Below are positions 7,371 to 14,055 of a stretch of DNA of 14,055 nt, one piece after another. The position numbers and the translations under genes are program-made. Origin of the DNA: Clostridiales bacterium (lineage in GTDB: Bacteria; Bacillota; Clostridia; Lachnospirales; Lachnospiraceae). The stretch covers positions 1 to 14,055 of the forward strand of contig JAJQBM010000110.1 of the NCBI GenBank assembly GCA_021203285.1, given 5' to 3'. The notes beneath the pieces were generated by a model, which ran no database searches, was not told the origin of the DNA, and was given only the letters and a program-made list of their open reading frames with translations. The stretch's first letter is position 1. Every line of letters begins with the position of its first letter.

Positions 7371-7431
7371 GAAACAAGATAGCTCCGGCCTTTCGTGCGG
7401 GGCCGATCGACTAAGTATAGGAGGTATTATT

Positions 7432-7923
7432 TTGGAAAATGCAAGCCGTGTCCCGTTCAATGGGACCAAAGAGCAGAAAGCACAGCTTCTGGAAGTGATC
7501 GCGCAGCTTAAGGACACGAAGGGCTGCCTGATGCCGATCATGCAGAAGGCGCAGGATATCTACGGATATCTGCCCTACGAGGTGCAGAAGCTGATCTCCG
7601 ACGAGCTGGAAGTGCCGTTGGAGAAGATTTACGGGGTAGCGACATTTTACTCTATGTTCAACCTGTACCCGAAGGGGAAGTACAGGATCTCAGTCTGTCT
7701 CGGGACTGCCTGCTATGTCAAGGGCTCCGGCGAGATTTATGAGAAGCTGCAGGAGAAGCTCGGCATCGAGGGCGGACAGTGTACGCCGGATGGAAAGTTT
7801 TCTCTGGACGCATGTCGTTGTGTCGGCGCCTGTGGCCTAGCTCCGGTCATGATGATCAATGATGAAGTCTATGGACGGCTGACACCGGACGATATCGACG
7901 GCATCCTCGCGAAGTACGACTGA
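7432..7923 (+). CDS. hydC: NuoE-like 2Fe-2S subunit of the NAD-linked [FeFe]-hydrogenase
   Basis: This is the thioredoxin-like 2Fe-2S subunit that works with HydB and HydA in trimeric, often electron-bifurcating, hydrogenases. TTG at 7432 is chosen as start because AGGAGG (7419-7424) lies 7 bases before it, a promoter lies upstream, and the resulting 163 residues match the family's usual length. The in-frame stretch back to 7273 shows no family sequence. The N-terminal helical bundle (residues 14-65) is followed by VATFYSMFNLYPKGKY and the cluster ligands C89, C94, C130 and C134 in the C-x4-C and C-x3-C spacing of NuoE. The stop overlaps the next start (TGATG), so translation is coupled. Confidence 0.93.
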   Translation: MENASRVPFNGTKEQKAQLLEVIAQLKDTKGCLMPIMQKAQDIYGYLPYEVQKLISDELEVPLEKIYGVATFYSMFNLYPKGKYRISVCLGTACYVKGSGEIYEKLQEKLGIEGGQCTPDGKFSLDACRCVGACGLAPVMMINDEVYGRLTPDDIDGILAKYD

Positions 7924-8492
7924 TGCTGCCTGAGATTTCGTTAAATATTCTGGATATTGCACAGAATTCCATCGCCGCGGAGGCGTCGCTGATCACGATT
8001 ACAGTGGATGAGGCCACGGAGGGGCATCTGCTGAGGACGGAGATCGCGGATGACGGAAAGGGAATGTCGGAGGAGACGCTGGTCTCCGTGGTGGACCCCT
8101 TTTTCACCACGAGAAAGACCCGGAATGTGGGTCTGGGCATCCCGTTTCTGAAGCAGGAGGCGGAGAGCACCGGGGGCGTATTCCACATGGAGTCGGAGCC
8201 GGGGAAGGGCACAGTGGTCACGGCGATTTTCTGCACGGACCACATCGACTGTATGCCGCTGGGGGATGTGAATGCGACAATACATGCGCTGATTACGATG
8301 AACCCGCAGATTGATTTCTGCTACCGGCGCATCGTAAACGACCGGTCCTTTGGGCTGGACACCCGTGAGATGTGGCAGATTTTGGGAGATATACCTTTTG
8401 ACACACCGGATGTCTCTCTTTTTCTGAAGGAATATCTGGAATCAAACGAAGCGGAACTTGAACATGACAGACCAACGAAGGTGGAGGAGTAA
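7923..8492 (+). CDS. Histidine-kinase-type ATPase domain protein in the hydrogenase operon
   Basis: A 189-residue protein with a GHKL/HATPase_c domain: N-box DIAQNS with N15, G1 box DDGKGMS (43-49), F box DPFFTTR (58-64), G2 box NVGLGIPF (68-75) and GKGTVV near residue 95. There is no dimerisation/phosphoacceptor domain, so it is not a complete sensor kinase. The C-terminal 75 residues (from about 115) are of no domain I recognise. Such ATPase genes are recurrently found between the NuoE- and NuoF-like genes of clostridial trimeric hydrogenases; the role is not known and may be regulatory or in assembly (inference). The ATG overlaps the hydC stop by one base, and hydB starts 2 bases after its TAA. 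Confidence 0.85.
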   Translation: MLPEISLNILDIAQNSIAAEASLITITVDEATEGHLLRTEIADDGKGMSEETLVSVVDPFFTTRKTRNVGLGIPFLKQEAESTGGVFHMESEPGKGTVVTAIFCTDHIDCMPLGDVNATIHALITMNPQIDFCYRRIVNDRSFGLDTREMWQILGDIPFDTPDVSLFLKEYLESNEAELEHDRPTKVEE

Positions 8493-8494
8493 AT

Positions 8495-10423
8495 ATGAAG
8501 TCTTTGGAAGAGTTAAAAGCAATCAGAGAGCGGATGCAGGGTCAGATCGGCCTGCGCTCCCGTGACGAGGAGGATACCCGCGTGGTGGTCGGCATGGCGA
8601 CCTGCGGCATTGCCAGCGGCGCGCGCCCGGTTTTAAACCGTCTGGATGTGTTAGTCTGCGGTGGAACCGACTGTACTTACTCAGGGAGCGGACAGGTCAT
8701 CCAGGCATTGATCGAGGAGATCTGGCAGAATCATCTGGAGAAGGAGATTGCTGTCGTTCAGACCGGATGTCACGGTCTCTGTGCCGAGGGCCCGGTGATG
8801 GTCGTATATCCTGACGCTGTTTTTTATACGCACGTTCAGGTGGAGGATGTCAGGGAGATCGTTCATGAGCACCTGCTGAAGGGCAGAGTGGTGGATCGTC
8901 TGGTTTACCGTGAGGCACAGATTGATAACGGAGTCGCATCGCTGAATGATACGGCTTTCTATAAAAAGCAGCACCGCATCGCGCTGCGCAACTGCGGCGT
9001 GATCAATCCGGAGGATATCGACGAGTACATCAGCACCGGCGGATATGAGGCGCTGGGCAAGGTTCTGATGCAGATGACGCCGGATGAGGTTATTCAGGAG
9101 ATCTTAGATAGCGGTCTTCGGGGGCGCGGCGGCGCGGGATTCCCGACCGGCCTGAAGTGGAAGTTCGCCTCCGGAAACCGCGGAAACGTACAGAAGTATG
9201 TCTGCTGCAACGCGGATGAGGGCGATCCCGGCGCGTTCATGGACCGCTCCGTTCTGGAGGGCGATCCCCATGTCGTGCTGGAGGCCATGGCCATCGCCGG
9301 ATATGCGATCGGTTCGGATCAGGGTTACATCTATGTCCGTGCCGAGTATCCGATCGCTGTGGAGAGACTGAACATCGCGATCAGCCAGGCCAGAGAGTAC
9401 GGCTTGCTGGGCAAGGATATTTTCGGAACCGGATTTAATTTTGACATTGAGCTTCGCCTCGGCGCGGGCGCATTCGTCTGCGGTGAGGAGACGGCGCTGA
9501 TGACTTCGATCGAGGGCAACCGCGGCGAGCCGCGTCCGAGACCGCCGTTCCCGGCGGTGAAGGGACTGTTTGCCAGCCCGACGATCTTAAACAACGTGGA
9601 GACCTGGGCAAACATTCCGCAGATCATCAATTACGGCGCGGACTGGTTCGCGTCGATGGGTACGGAGAAGTCAAAGGGGACGAAGGTTTTCACCCTCGGC
9701 GGCAAGATCAACAACACCGGACTGGTGGAGATTCCGATGGGTACTACGCTCCGCACGGTCATCGAGGAGATCGGCGGCGGCATCCCCAACGGGAAAAAAT
9801 TCAAGGCGGCGCAGACCGGCGGCCCTTCCGGCGGATGTATCCCGGCGGAGCATTTCGACATTCCGATCGACTATGACAATCTGATCAGCATCGGCTCCAT
9901 GATGGGCTCCGGCGGACTGATCGTCATGGACGAGGACACCTGCATGGTGGATATCGCGAAGTTTTTCCTTCAGTTTACGGTGGATGAGTCCTGCGGCAAG
10001 TGCACGCCGTGCCGTGTCGGCACGAAGCGTCTGTTAGAGCTGCTGGAGAAGATCACGGACGGCAGAGGCACGGTGGAGGACATCGACAAGATGGAGGAGC
10101 TGTGCTACTACATCAAGGAGAACGCACAGTGCGGCCTGGGACAGACGGCGCCGAACCCGGTGCTCTCTACCCTGCGCTATTTCCGGGATGAGTATATGGA
10201 GCACGTGGTCAACAAGCGATGTCCTGCCGGCGTGTGCAAGAAGCTGCTTGTGTACAAGATTGATCCGATCAAGTGCAAGGGCTGCACGCTCTGTCAGAGG
10301 AACTGCCCGGCGGGCGCCATCACCGGCGAGATGAAACAGCCGCACGATATCGACAAGGATAAGTGTATCAAGTGTGGAACCTGTATTGAGAAGTGCCGCT
10401 TCGGCGCGATCTACAAAGAGTGA
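8495..10423 (+). CDS. hydB: NuoF-like flavoprotein subunit of the hydrogenase, fused to the start of a 2Fe-2S ferredoxin
   Basis: HydB oxidises or reduces NAD(H) through FMN and passes electrons to HydA. Residues 1-48 match the start of the separate thioredoxin-like 2Fe-2S ferredoxin (about 120 residues) usually encoded before hydB (VVVGMATCGIASGARPV). They run straight into the normal HydB beginning at residue 49 (RLDVLVCGGTDC). The HydB part is complete: 2Fe-2S ligands C55, C60, C92 and C96; nucleotide/FMN motif GLRGRGGAGFPTG (208-219); the DEGDPGAFMDRS flavin region; 4Fe-4S ligands C500, C503, C506 and C546; and a C-terminal ferredoxin with C594/C597/C600/C604 and C624/C627/C630/C634. C37 is left as an orphan of the lost ferredoxin cluster. 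GGTGGAGGAG precedes the ATG. Total length is 642 residues. The fusion may be real or an assembly collapse. Confidence 0.9.
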   Translation: MKSLEELKAIRERMQGQIGLRSRDEEDTRVVVGMATCGIASGARPVLNRLDVLVCGGTDCTYSGSGQVIQALIEEIWQNHLEKEIAVVQTGCHGLCAEGPVMVVYPDAVFYTHVQVEDVREIVHEHLLKGRVVDRLVYREAQIDNGVASLNDTAFYKKQHRIALRNCGVINPEDIDEYISTGGYEALGKVLMQMTPDEVIQEILDSGLRGRGGAGFPTGLKWKFASGNRGNVQKYVCCNADEGDPGAFMDRSVLEGDPHVVLEAMAIAGYAIGSDQGYIYVRAEYPIAVERLNIAISQAREYGLLGKDIFGTGFNFDIELRLGAGAFVCGEETALMTSIEGNRGEPRPRPPFPAVKGLFASPTILNNVETWANIPQIINYGADWFASMGTEKSKGTKVFTLGGKINNTGLVEIPMGTTLRTVIEEIGGGIPNGKKFKAAQTGGPSGGCIPAEHFDIPIDYDNLISIGSMMGSGGLIVMDEDTCMVDIAKFFLQFTVDESCGKCTPCRVGTKRLLELLEKITDGRGTVEDIDKMEELCYYIKENAQCGLGQTAPNPVLSTLRYFRDEYMEHVVNKRCPAGVCKKLLVYKIDPIKCKGCTLCQRNCPAGAITGEMKQPHDIDKDKCIKCGTCIEKCRFGAIYKE

Positions 10424-10437
10424 TGGAGGTGTCAGGC

Positions 10438-12183
10438 ATGGAATATGTGAAAGTTAAAATAAACGGCGTAGAGGTTTCCGCACCGGCAGGCTCTACGATA
10501 CTGGAAGCGGCGCGTCTGGCAAATATTGAGATTCCGACCCTTTGTTACCTGAAAGGAATCAATGAGATCGGCGCATGCCGCATGTGCGTGGTCGAGGTTA
10601 AGGGTGCGAAGACGCTTGTGACTGCGTGTGTGTACCCGGTGAATGACGGGATGGAGGTGTGGGCCAACACGCCGAAGGTGATTTCTTCCCGGAGGAAGAC
10701 GCTGGAGCTGATTCTTTCCGATCATGACCGGAAGTGTCTCTCCTGTGTCCGCAGCGGCCGCTGTGAGCTGCAGCAGCTCTGCCACGCCTACAAGGTTGAC
10801 GACGAGGACTACTATGACGGCGAGCGCAATGAATACGAGCTGGATTATTCCGCTGCACATATGGTGCGGGACAACAACAAATGTATCCTCTGCCGCAGAT
10901 GCAGTGCCGTCTGTGAGAAGGTACAGGGCATCGGCGTCATCGGCGCGAATGAGAGAGGATTTAAGACATTTATCGGCTCCGCCTTTGACATGGGCCTCGG
11001 CGAGACGAGCTGCGTCTCCTGCGGACAGTGTATCGCGGCATGTCCGGTGGGCGCGATCTATGAGAAGGATAACACGGCGGATGTCTTCGCCGCGATCGCA
11101 GATCCGGAGAAGTTTGTCGTCGTGCAGACCGCACCGGCGGTACGCGCGGGTCTGGGAGAGGCCTTCGGATATCCGATCGGTACGGACGTGGAGGGCAAGC
11201 TGGCGGCGGCGCTGCGGCGGCTCGGCTTCGACAAGGTCTTTGACACGAATTTCTCCGCTGACCTTACGATTATGGAGGAGGCCACGGAGTTTATCGACCG
11301 GGTACAGAACGGCGGAAAGCTGCCGATGATTACCTCCTGTTCCCCCGGATGGATCAAGTACTGCGAGCATTACTTCCCGGATATGACGGAGAATCTTTCC
11401 TCCTGCAAATCCCCGCAGCAGATGTTCGGTGCGATTGCAAAGTCCTATTATGCGGAGAAGATGGGAATCAATAAGGAAAACATGGTGGTGGTCAGCGTCA
11501 TGCCCTGCACGGCGAAAAAGTTTGAGATCGGCAGGGACGACCAGGCGGCCAACGGCGTGCCGGATGTGGATATCGCGATCACGACCCGCGAGCTCGGACG
11601 GATGATCGAGCGTGCCGGCATTGTGTTTGATTCTCTCCCGGATGAGGAGTTTGACATGCCTCTGGGTCTGGGCACCGGTGCGGCGGTTATCTTCGGCGCG
11701 ACCGGCGGCGTGATGGAGGCGGCGCTGCGCACCGCAGTTGAGAAGCTGACGGGCGAGGAGCTGGCCAGCCTTGATTTCACGGATGTCCGCGGAACCGAAG
11801 GCATCAAGGAGGCAAGCTACAATGTCGCGGGCATGGATGTGAAGGTGGCCGTGGCGTCGGGTCTGAAGAACGCGCGCGACCTGCTGAAAAAGGTGGAGGC
11901 CGGCGAGGCGGATTACCACTTCATCGAGATCATGGGATGCCCCGGCGGCTGCGTGAACGGCGGCGGACAGCCCCAGCAGCCCGGATATATCCGCAATACA
12001 GTGGATATCCGTGCGAAGCGGGCGGAGGTTCTCTACAATATCGACCGGAACAATTCGATTCGGAAGTCGCATGAGAATCCGGCGATCATCGAGCTGTATG
12101 AGACGTACCTCGGCGAGCCGGGGAGTCATCGGGCGCATGACTTGCTGCATACGACGTATGTGAAGAGGGTCGTCAATAAGTAA
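10438..12183 (+). CDS. hydA: Catalytic [FeFe]-hydrogenase subunit HydA
   Basis: HydA is the H2-forming or H2-oxidising subunit of the trimeric NAD-linked hydrogenase. ATG 10438 follows GGAGGT by 7 bases and gives 581 residues, the length of CpI-type enzymes. Domains in order: 2Fe-2S (C36, C47, C50, C64); His-ligated cluster (H96, C100, C103, C109); two 4Fe-4S sites (C149/C152/C155/C159 and C192/C195/C198/C202); then the H-domain. Proton-path residues of CpI have counterparts at E281, E284, R288, C301 and S321. H-cluster motifs are TSCSPGW (299-305), MPCTAK (355-360) and the L3 pair C501/C505 in CPGGCVNGGGQP. The residue aligned with H-cluster ligand C300 of CpI is Ser302, not Cys. No maturation genes (hydE, hydF, hydG) are in the window. 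It lies 14 bases after hydB in the same operon. Confidence 0.96.
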   Translation: MEYVKVKINGVEVSAPAGSTILEAARLANIEIPTLCYLKGINEIGACRMCVVEVKGAKTLVTACVYPVNDGMEVWANTPKVISSRRKTLELILSDHDRKCLSCVRSGRCELQQLCHAYKVDDEDYYDGERNEYELDYSAAHMVRDNNKCILCRRCSAVCEKVQGIGVIGANERGFKTFIGSAFDMGLGETSCVSCGQCIAACPVGAIYEKDNTADVFAAIADPEKFVVVQTAPAVRAGLGEAFGYPIGTDVEGKLAAALRRLGFDKVFDTNFSADLTIMEEATEFIDRVQNGGKLPMITSCSPGWIKYCEHYFPDMTENLSSCKSPQQMFGAIAKSYYAEKMGINKENMVVVSVMPCTAKKFEIGRDDQAANGVPDVDIAITTRELGRMIERAGIVFDSLPDEEFDMPLGLGTGAAVIFGATGGVMEAALRTAVEKLTGEELASLDFTDVRGTEGIKEASYNVAGMDVKVAVASGLKNARDLLKKVEAGEADYHFIEIMGCPGGCVNGGGQPQQPGYIRNTVDIRAKRAEVLYNIDRNNSIRKSHENPAIIELYETYLGEPGSHRAHDLLHTTYVKRVVNK

Positions 12184-12202
12184 GTTGAAATAATTTTATT
12201 GA

Positions 12203-12394
12203 CGGATGTTCAAGATGCCATTGGGTATATTTAAGGCAACCGGGGCAACGCTTCGACGAACTAATCGTTAACTGCGACTAAGACGCTCAGGAGAGCCTTC
12301 GCGTCGAAGTCTTCGTAAACGATGGATTTTGTCTCAGCTAAAAACGCCCCTACAAAAGTTGCCTGAAATATACCAGTGGCATCTTTCACATCCG
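12203..12394. repeat. 192-bp imperfect inverted-repeat element (MITE-like or structured RNA)
   Basis: The outer arms 12203-12240 and 12358-12394 are inverted copies, about 38 bases each with roughly five differences. The most similar part is GATGCCA..TGG..TATATTT.AGGCAAC (12214-12240 against 12358-12383). Inside, further nested pairings are GGGGC/GCCCC (12242-12246 with 12346-12350), ATCGTT/AACGAT (12264-12269 with 12318-12323) and GACTaaGACGC/GCGTCgaAGTC (12276-12286 with 12301-12311). An alternative pairing, CTTCGACG/CGTCGAAG (12251-12258 with 12302-12309), would cross the ATCGTT stem. No coding frame and no target-site duplication is seen. It occupies most of the 275-base gap between hydA and the next gene. 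It could be a non-autonomous mobile element, a dispersed intergenic repeat or a non-coding RNA; the strand cannot be chosen. Confidence 0.65.
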
Positions 12395-12458
12395 GCGTAG
12401 GTTGTTGATTGTATAGAGTCTTTTGCTGATACGCATTTTATGTGGAGAGGGGTATCGT

Positions 12459-13595
12459 ATGAGCATGAATGTGATAAATTTTCAGGATGCGAACTGTGCG
12501 CACTGCTACAAGTGTCTCAGGAATTGTGATGTGAAGGCGATCCGGATTAAGAACGGGCAGGCGCAGATTGTCCGGGATCTGTGTATTTACTGCGGGCACT
12601 GCATGGAGATCTGTCCGCAGAAGGCGAAGACCTTTGACAGTGATCTGGACTATGTGAAGCATATGCTGAAGCACGGAGAGAAGCTGGTTGTTTCGCTGGA
12701 TTCGTCCTACAGCGGCCTGATTCAGAGCAACTGTCCCGGCAAGGTGGTGGATGCCCTGTATCAGCTCGGCTTTTCCGATGTCCGTGAGACGGCGGAGGGC
12801 GCGGCCTATGTCACGCGGGAGTATGTGCGAATCCTGAATGAGGGCAAGATGGAGAATATCATCACGACCCAGTGCCCGTCCATTGTTTATCTAGTGGAGA
12901 AGCACTATCCCATGCTGATTCCCTGCCTTGCGCCGGTGGTTTCCCCGATGATCGCACACGGGCGGCTGATCAAAAAGGAGATGGGGCAGCACACGAAGGT
13001 GGTTTACATCGGTCCCTGTGTCGCCAAGAAGATGGAGGCGGAGGCTGACCGAGCGACCATGGGCGCGGTGGATGCGGTCATCGAGTTTAACGAGCTGGAG
13101 AAGTGGCTGGAGGAGGAAGGCATTGATCTGAACAAATGTGAGGAGCGGGCCTTTTCCAACCCGGATCCGAAGATCAATCGCCTCTACACGATTTCTACCG
13201 GCCTTTTGCGGGCGGTCGACGCCTGCGGGGCGAAGTCAAAGTATACCTATATGACGGTCAGCACGATTCAGGGCTGCCGGGAGCTTCTGCACAGTATGAA
13301 GCGGGGGTATCTGCACGGCGTCTTTGTGGAACTGAAGCTCTGCTCCGGCGGCTGCGTCAACGGGCCGGGCATGAATAAGCGGCGCGGATTCCGCTTCAAG
13401 GCGCTGATGAATATTGAGAACAGCACATCCATGGAACCCTGTCCGCTGCCGGACGATATGGATGAGAAGGAACTGACCCGGAGCTACACGCCGAAGCAGG
13501 TGGTTGAGAAGATGCCCTCCGAGGAGGAGATTCGGGCGATTTTAAAGACGATAGGAAAGAGCAACAGCGACACGGAGTTTAACTTCGGCGCCTGA
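12459..13595 (+). CDS. hydS: HydS-type sensory [FeFe]-hydrogenase, hydrogenase domain (interrupted by TGA)
   Basis: A member of the PAS-containing, putatively H2-sensing [FeFe] group (group C). ATG 12459 follows GAGAGGGG by 6 bases; ATG 12465 is an alternative. Two 4Fe-4S motifs (C13/C16/C19/C23 and C42/C45/C48/C52) precede the H-domain. H-cluster cysteines are all kept: C139 (TTQCPS), C187 (IGPCVAKK), C295 and C299 (KLCSGGCVNG). The proton-relay position has Gln138 instead of Cys, as expected of a sensor rather than an efficient catalyst. The frame stops at TGA, codon 379, exactly within a C-terminal Fe4 motif that continues in frame beyond it (see next entry). The preceding would-be cluster cysteine is Phe376 (codon 13584-13586). 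The position 3' of hydA suggests that the protein monitors the hydrogenase's product and controls its expression or activity (inference). Confidence 0.88.
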   Translation: MSMNVINFQDANCAHCYKCLRNCDVKAIRIKNGQAQIVRDLCIYCGHCMEICPQKAKTFDSDLDYVKHMLKHGEKLVVSLDSSYSGLIQSNCPGKVVDALYQLGFSDVRETAEGAAYVTREYVRILNEGKMENIITTQCPSIVYLVEKHYPMLIPCLAPVVSPMIAHGRLIKKEMGQHTKVVYIGPCVAKKMEAEADRATMGAVDAVIEFNELEKWLEEEGIDLNKCEERAFSNPDPKINRLYTISTGLLRAVDACGAKSKYTYMTVSTIQGCRELLHSMKRGYLHGVFVELKLCSGGCVNGPGMNKRRGFRFKALMNIENSTSMEPCPLPDDMDEKELTRSYTPKQVVEKMPSEEEIRAILKTIGKSNSDTEFNFGA

Positions 13596-14055
13596 GGCTA
13601 TATGAGCTGCCGCGAGAAGGCGATCGCGATCTATCAGGGAAAGGCGGAGGCGGCCATGTGCCTGATCCGTTCTTACGAAAACGCCCGTTCGCAGGCCAGC
13701 GTTGTTTTGGAGAATATTCCGAGCATTGTCCTGATCGTCGATCACGAATTCCGCATCCTTGAGTTTAATAAAAAGGCGGAGGAGGTCTTCGGGGCGCCCC
13801 GCAGGGAGGCGATTCGCAACTATCTTTTTGACTACATTGACACCGCGGAGTTCGAGGAGGTATACAAGACACATGAGCCGAAGTTCCACCTGAAGAAAAA
13901 GTGGCCGTATTACAATATGACAGTTCTGGAGACGATCGTGTATGTGGAAAATTCGGACCGCATTCTGGCGGTTATTGAGGATGTCACGGCGGAGGAGACG
14001 AGGGAAGAAAAGCAGATGGAGCAGAAGCTGAACTCTATCAAGATGGCGCAGGGTG
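13596..14055 (+). pseudogene. In-frame continuation of HydS: rest of Fe4 domain and PAS domain (cut by window end)
   Basis: After the TGA at 13593-13595 the same frame stays open for 460 bases to the window end and reads as the expected rest of a HydS protein. GYMSCREKAIAIYQGKAE gives the third Fe4 cysteine (codon 384 of the whole reading), and AAMC gives the fourth (401). From about 13690 a PAS domain follows (VLENIPSIVLIVDHEFRI, FNKKAEEVFG), ending near VIEDVT and leading into a charged helix. In proteins of this architecture the PAS domain is followed by a PP2C/SpoIIE-type phosphatase or another output domain, which would lie outside the window. There is no start codon with a convincing ribosome site right after the TGA, so this part looks like the remainder of one gene rather than a separate one. 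Confidence 0.8.

Noticed and set aside
7273..7431. Upstream N-terminal extension of hydC
   Set aside because: No NuoE-family sequence, it runs through a likely promoter, and AGGAGG sits 7 bases before the TTG at 7432, which gives the family's normal length.
10432..12150. 572-residue open frame on the minus strand opposite hydA
   Set aside because: It mirrors a strongly conserved gene, has His/Arg/Asp-rich composition typical of antisense frames in GC-rich DNA, and no family motif or ribosome site.

Overview
The window (about 14 kb, moderately GC-rich) carries energy-metabolism genes typical of a strictly anaerobic Clostridia-type Firmicute, most like the Lachnospiraceae/Ruminococcaceae. The pointers are an rnfG-E-A-B order, a YnzC/DUF896 protein, a short glutamate 5-kinase without a PUA domain, a NAD-linked trimeric [FeFe]-hydrogenase (HydCBA), and strong AGGAGG ribosome binding sites. 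The taxonomic placement is inferred from gene content only.

Layout, left to right. (1) 1-2747, plus strand: the distal half of an Rnf operon (rnfG 5'-truncated, rnfE, rnfA, rnfB). (2) 2902-3984, plus: proB and a small DUF896 protein. (3) 7148 down to 3999, minus: a regulatory-looking operon, in transcription order DRTGG protein, RsbW-like ATPase, divergent [FeFe]-hydrogenase-like protein with a C-terminal Fe4 cluster domain, second DRTGG protein, PHP-family phosphoesterase. (4) 7432-12183, plus, divergent from (3): hydC (NuoE-like), a histidine-kinase-type ATPase, hydB (NuoF-like) and hydA (catalytic). Good promoters for both directions lie in the shared gap 7149-7431. (5) 12203-12394: a roughly 190-bp imperfect inverted-repeat element. 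(6) 12459 to the window end, plus: a HydS-type sensory hydrogenase followed by a PAS domain.

How they may work together. HydABC of this type couples ferredoxin and NADH oxidation to H2 formation (or the reverse), and Rnf couples reduced ferredoxin to NAD+ with ion export, so both act on the same ferredoxin/NADH pools. The flanking H-cluster proteins lack the proton-relay cysteine of catalytic hydrogenases and sit with PAS, ATPase and DRTGG proteins, which suggests an H2 or redox sensing circuit.

The most notable feature is damage. Four genes are interrupted exactly where family sequence continues: an in-frame TGA in rnfG (43-45), a one-base deletion in rnfE (about 961-964), a one-base deletion in the RsbW-like ATPase (about 6570), and an in-frame TGA at a conserved cysteine position of the HydS Fe4 domain (13593-13595). 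In addition, hydB begins with the first part of a separate 2Fe-2S ferredoxin fused in frame to NuoF-like sequence, as if about 250 bp were lost. Whether these are assembly or sequencing errors, real decay, or in the TGA case recoding, cannot be settled from sequence alone.
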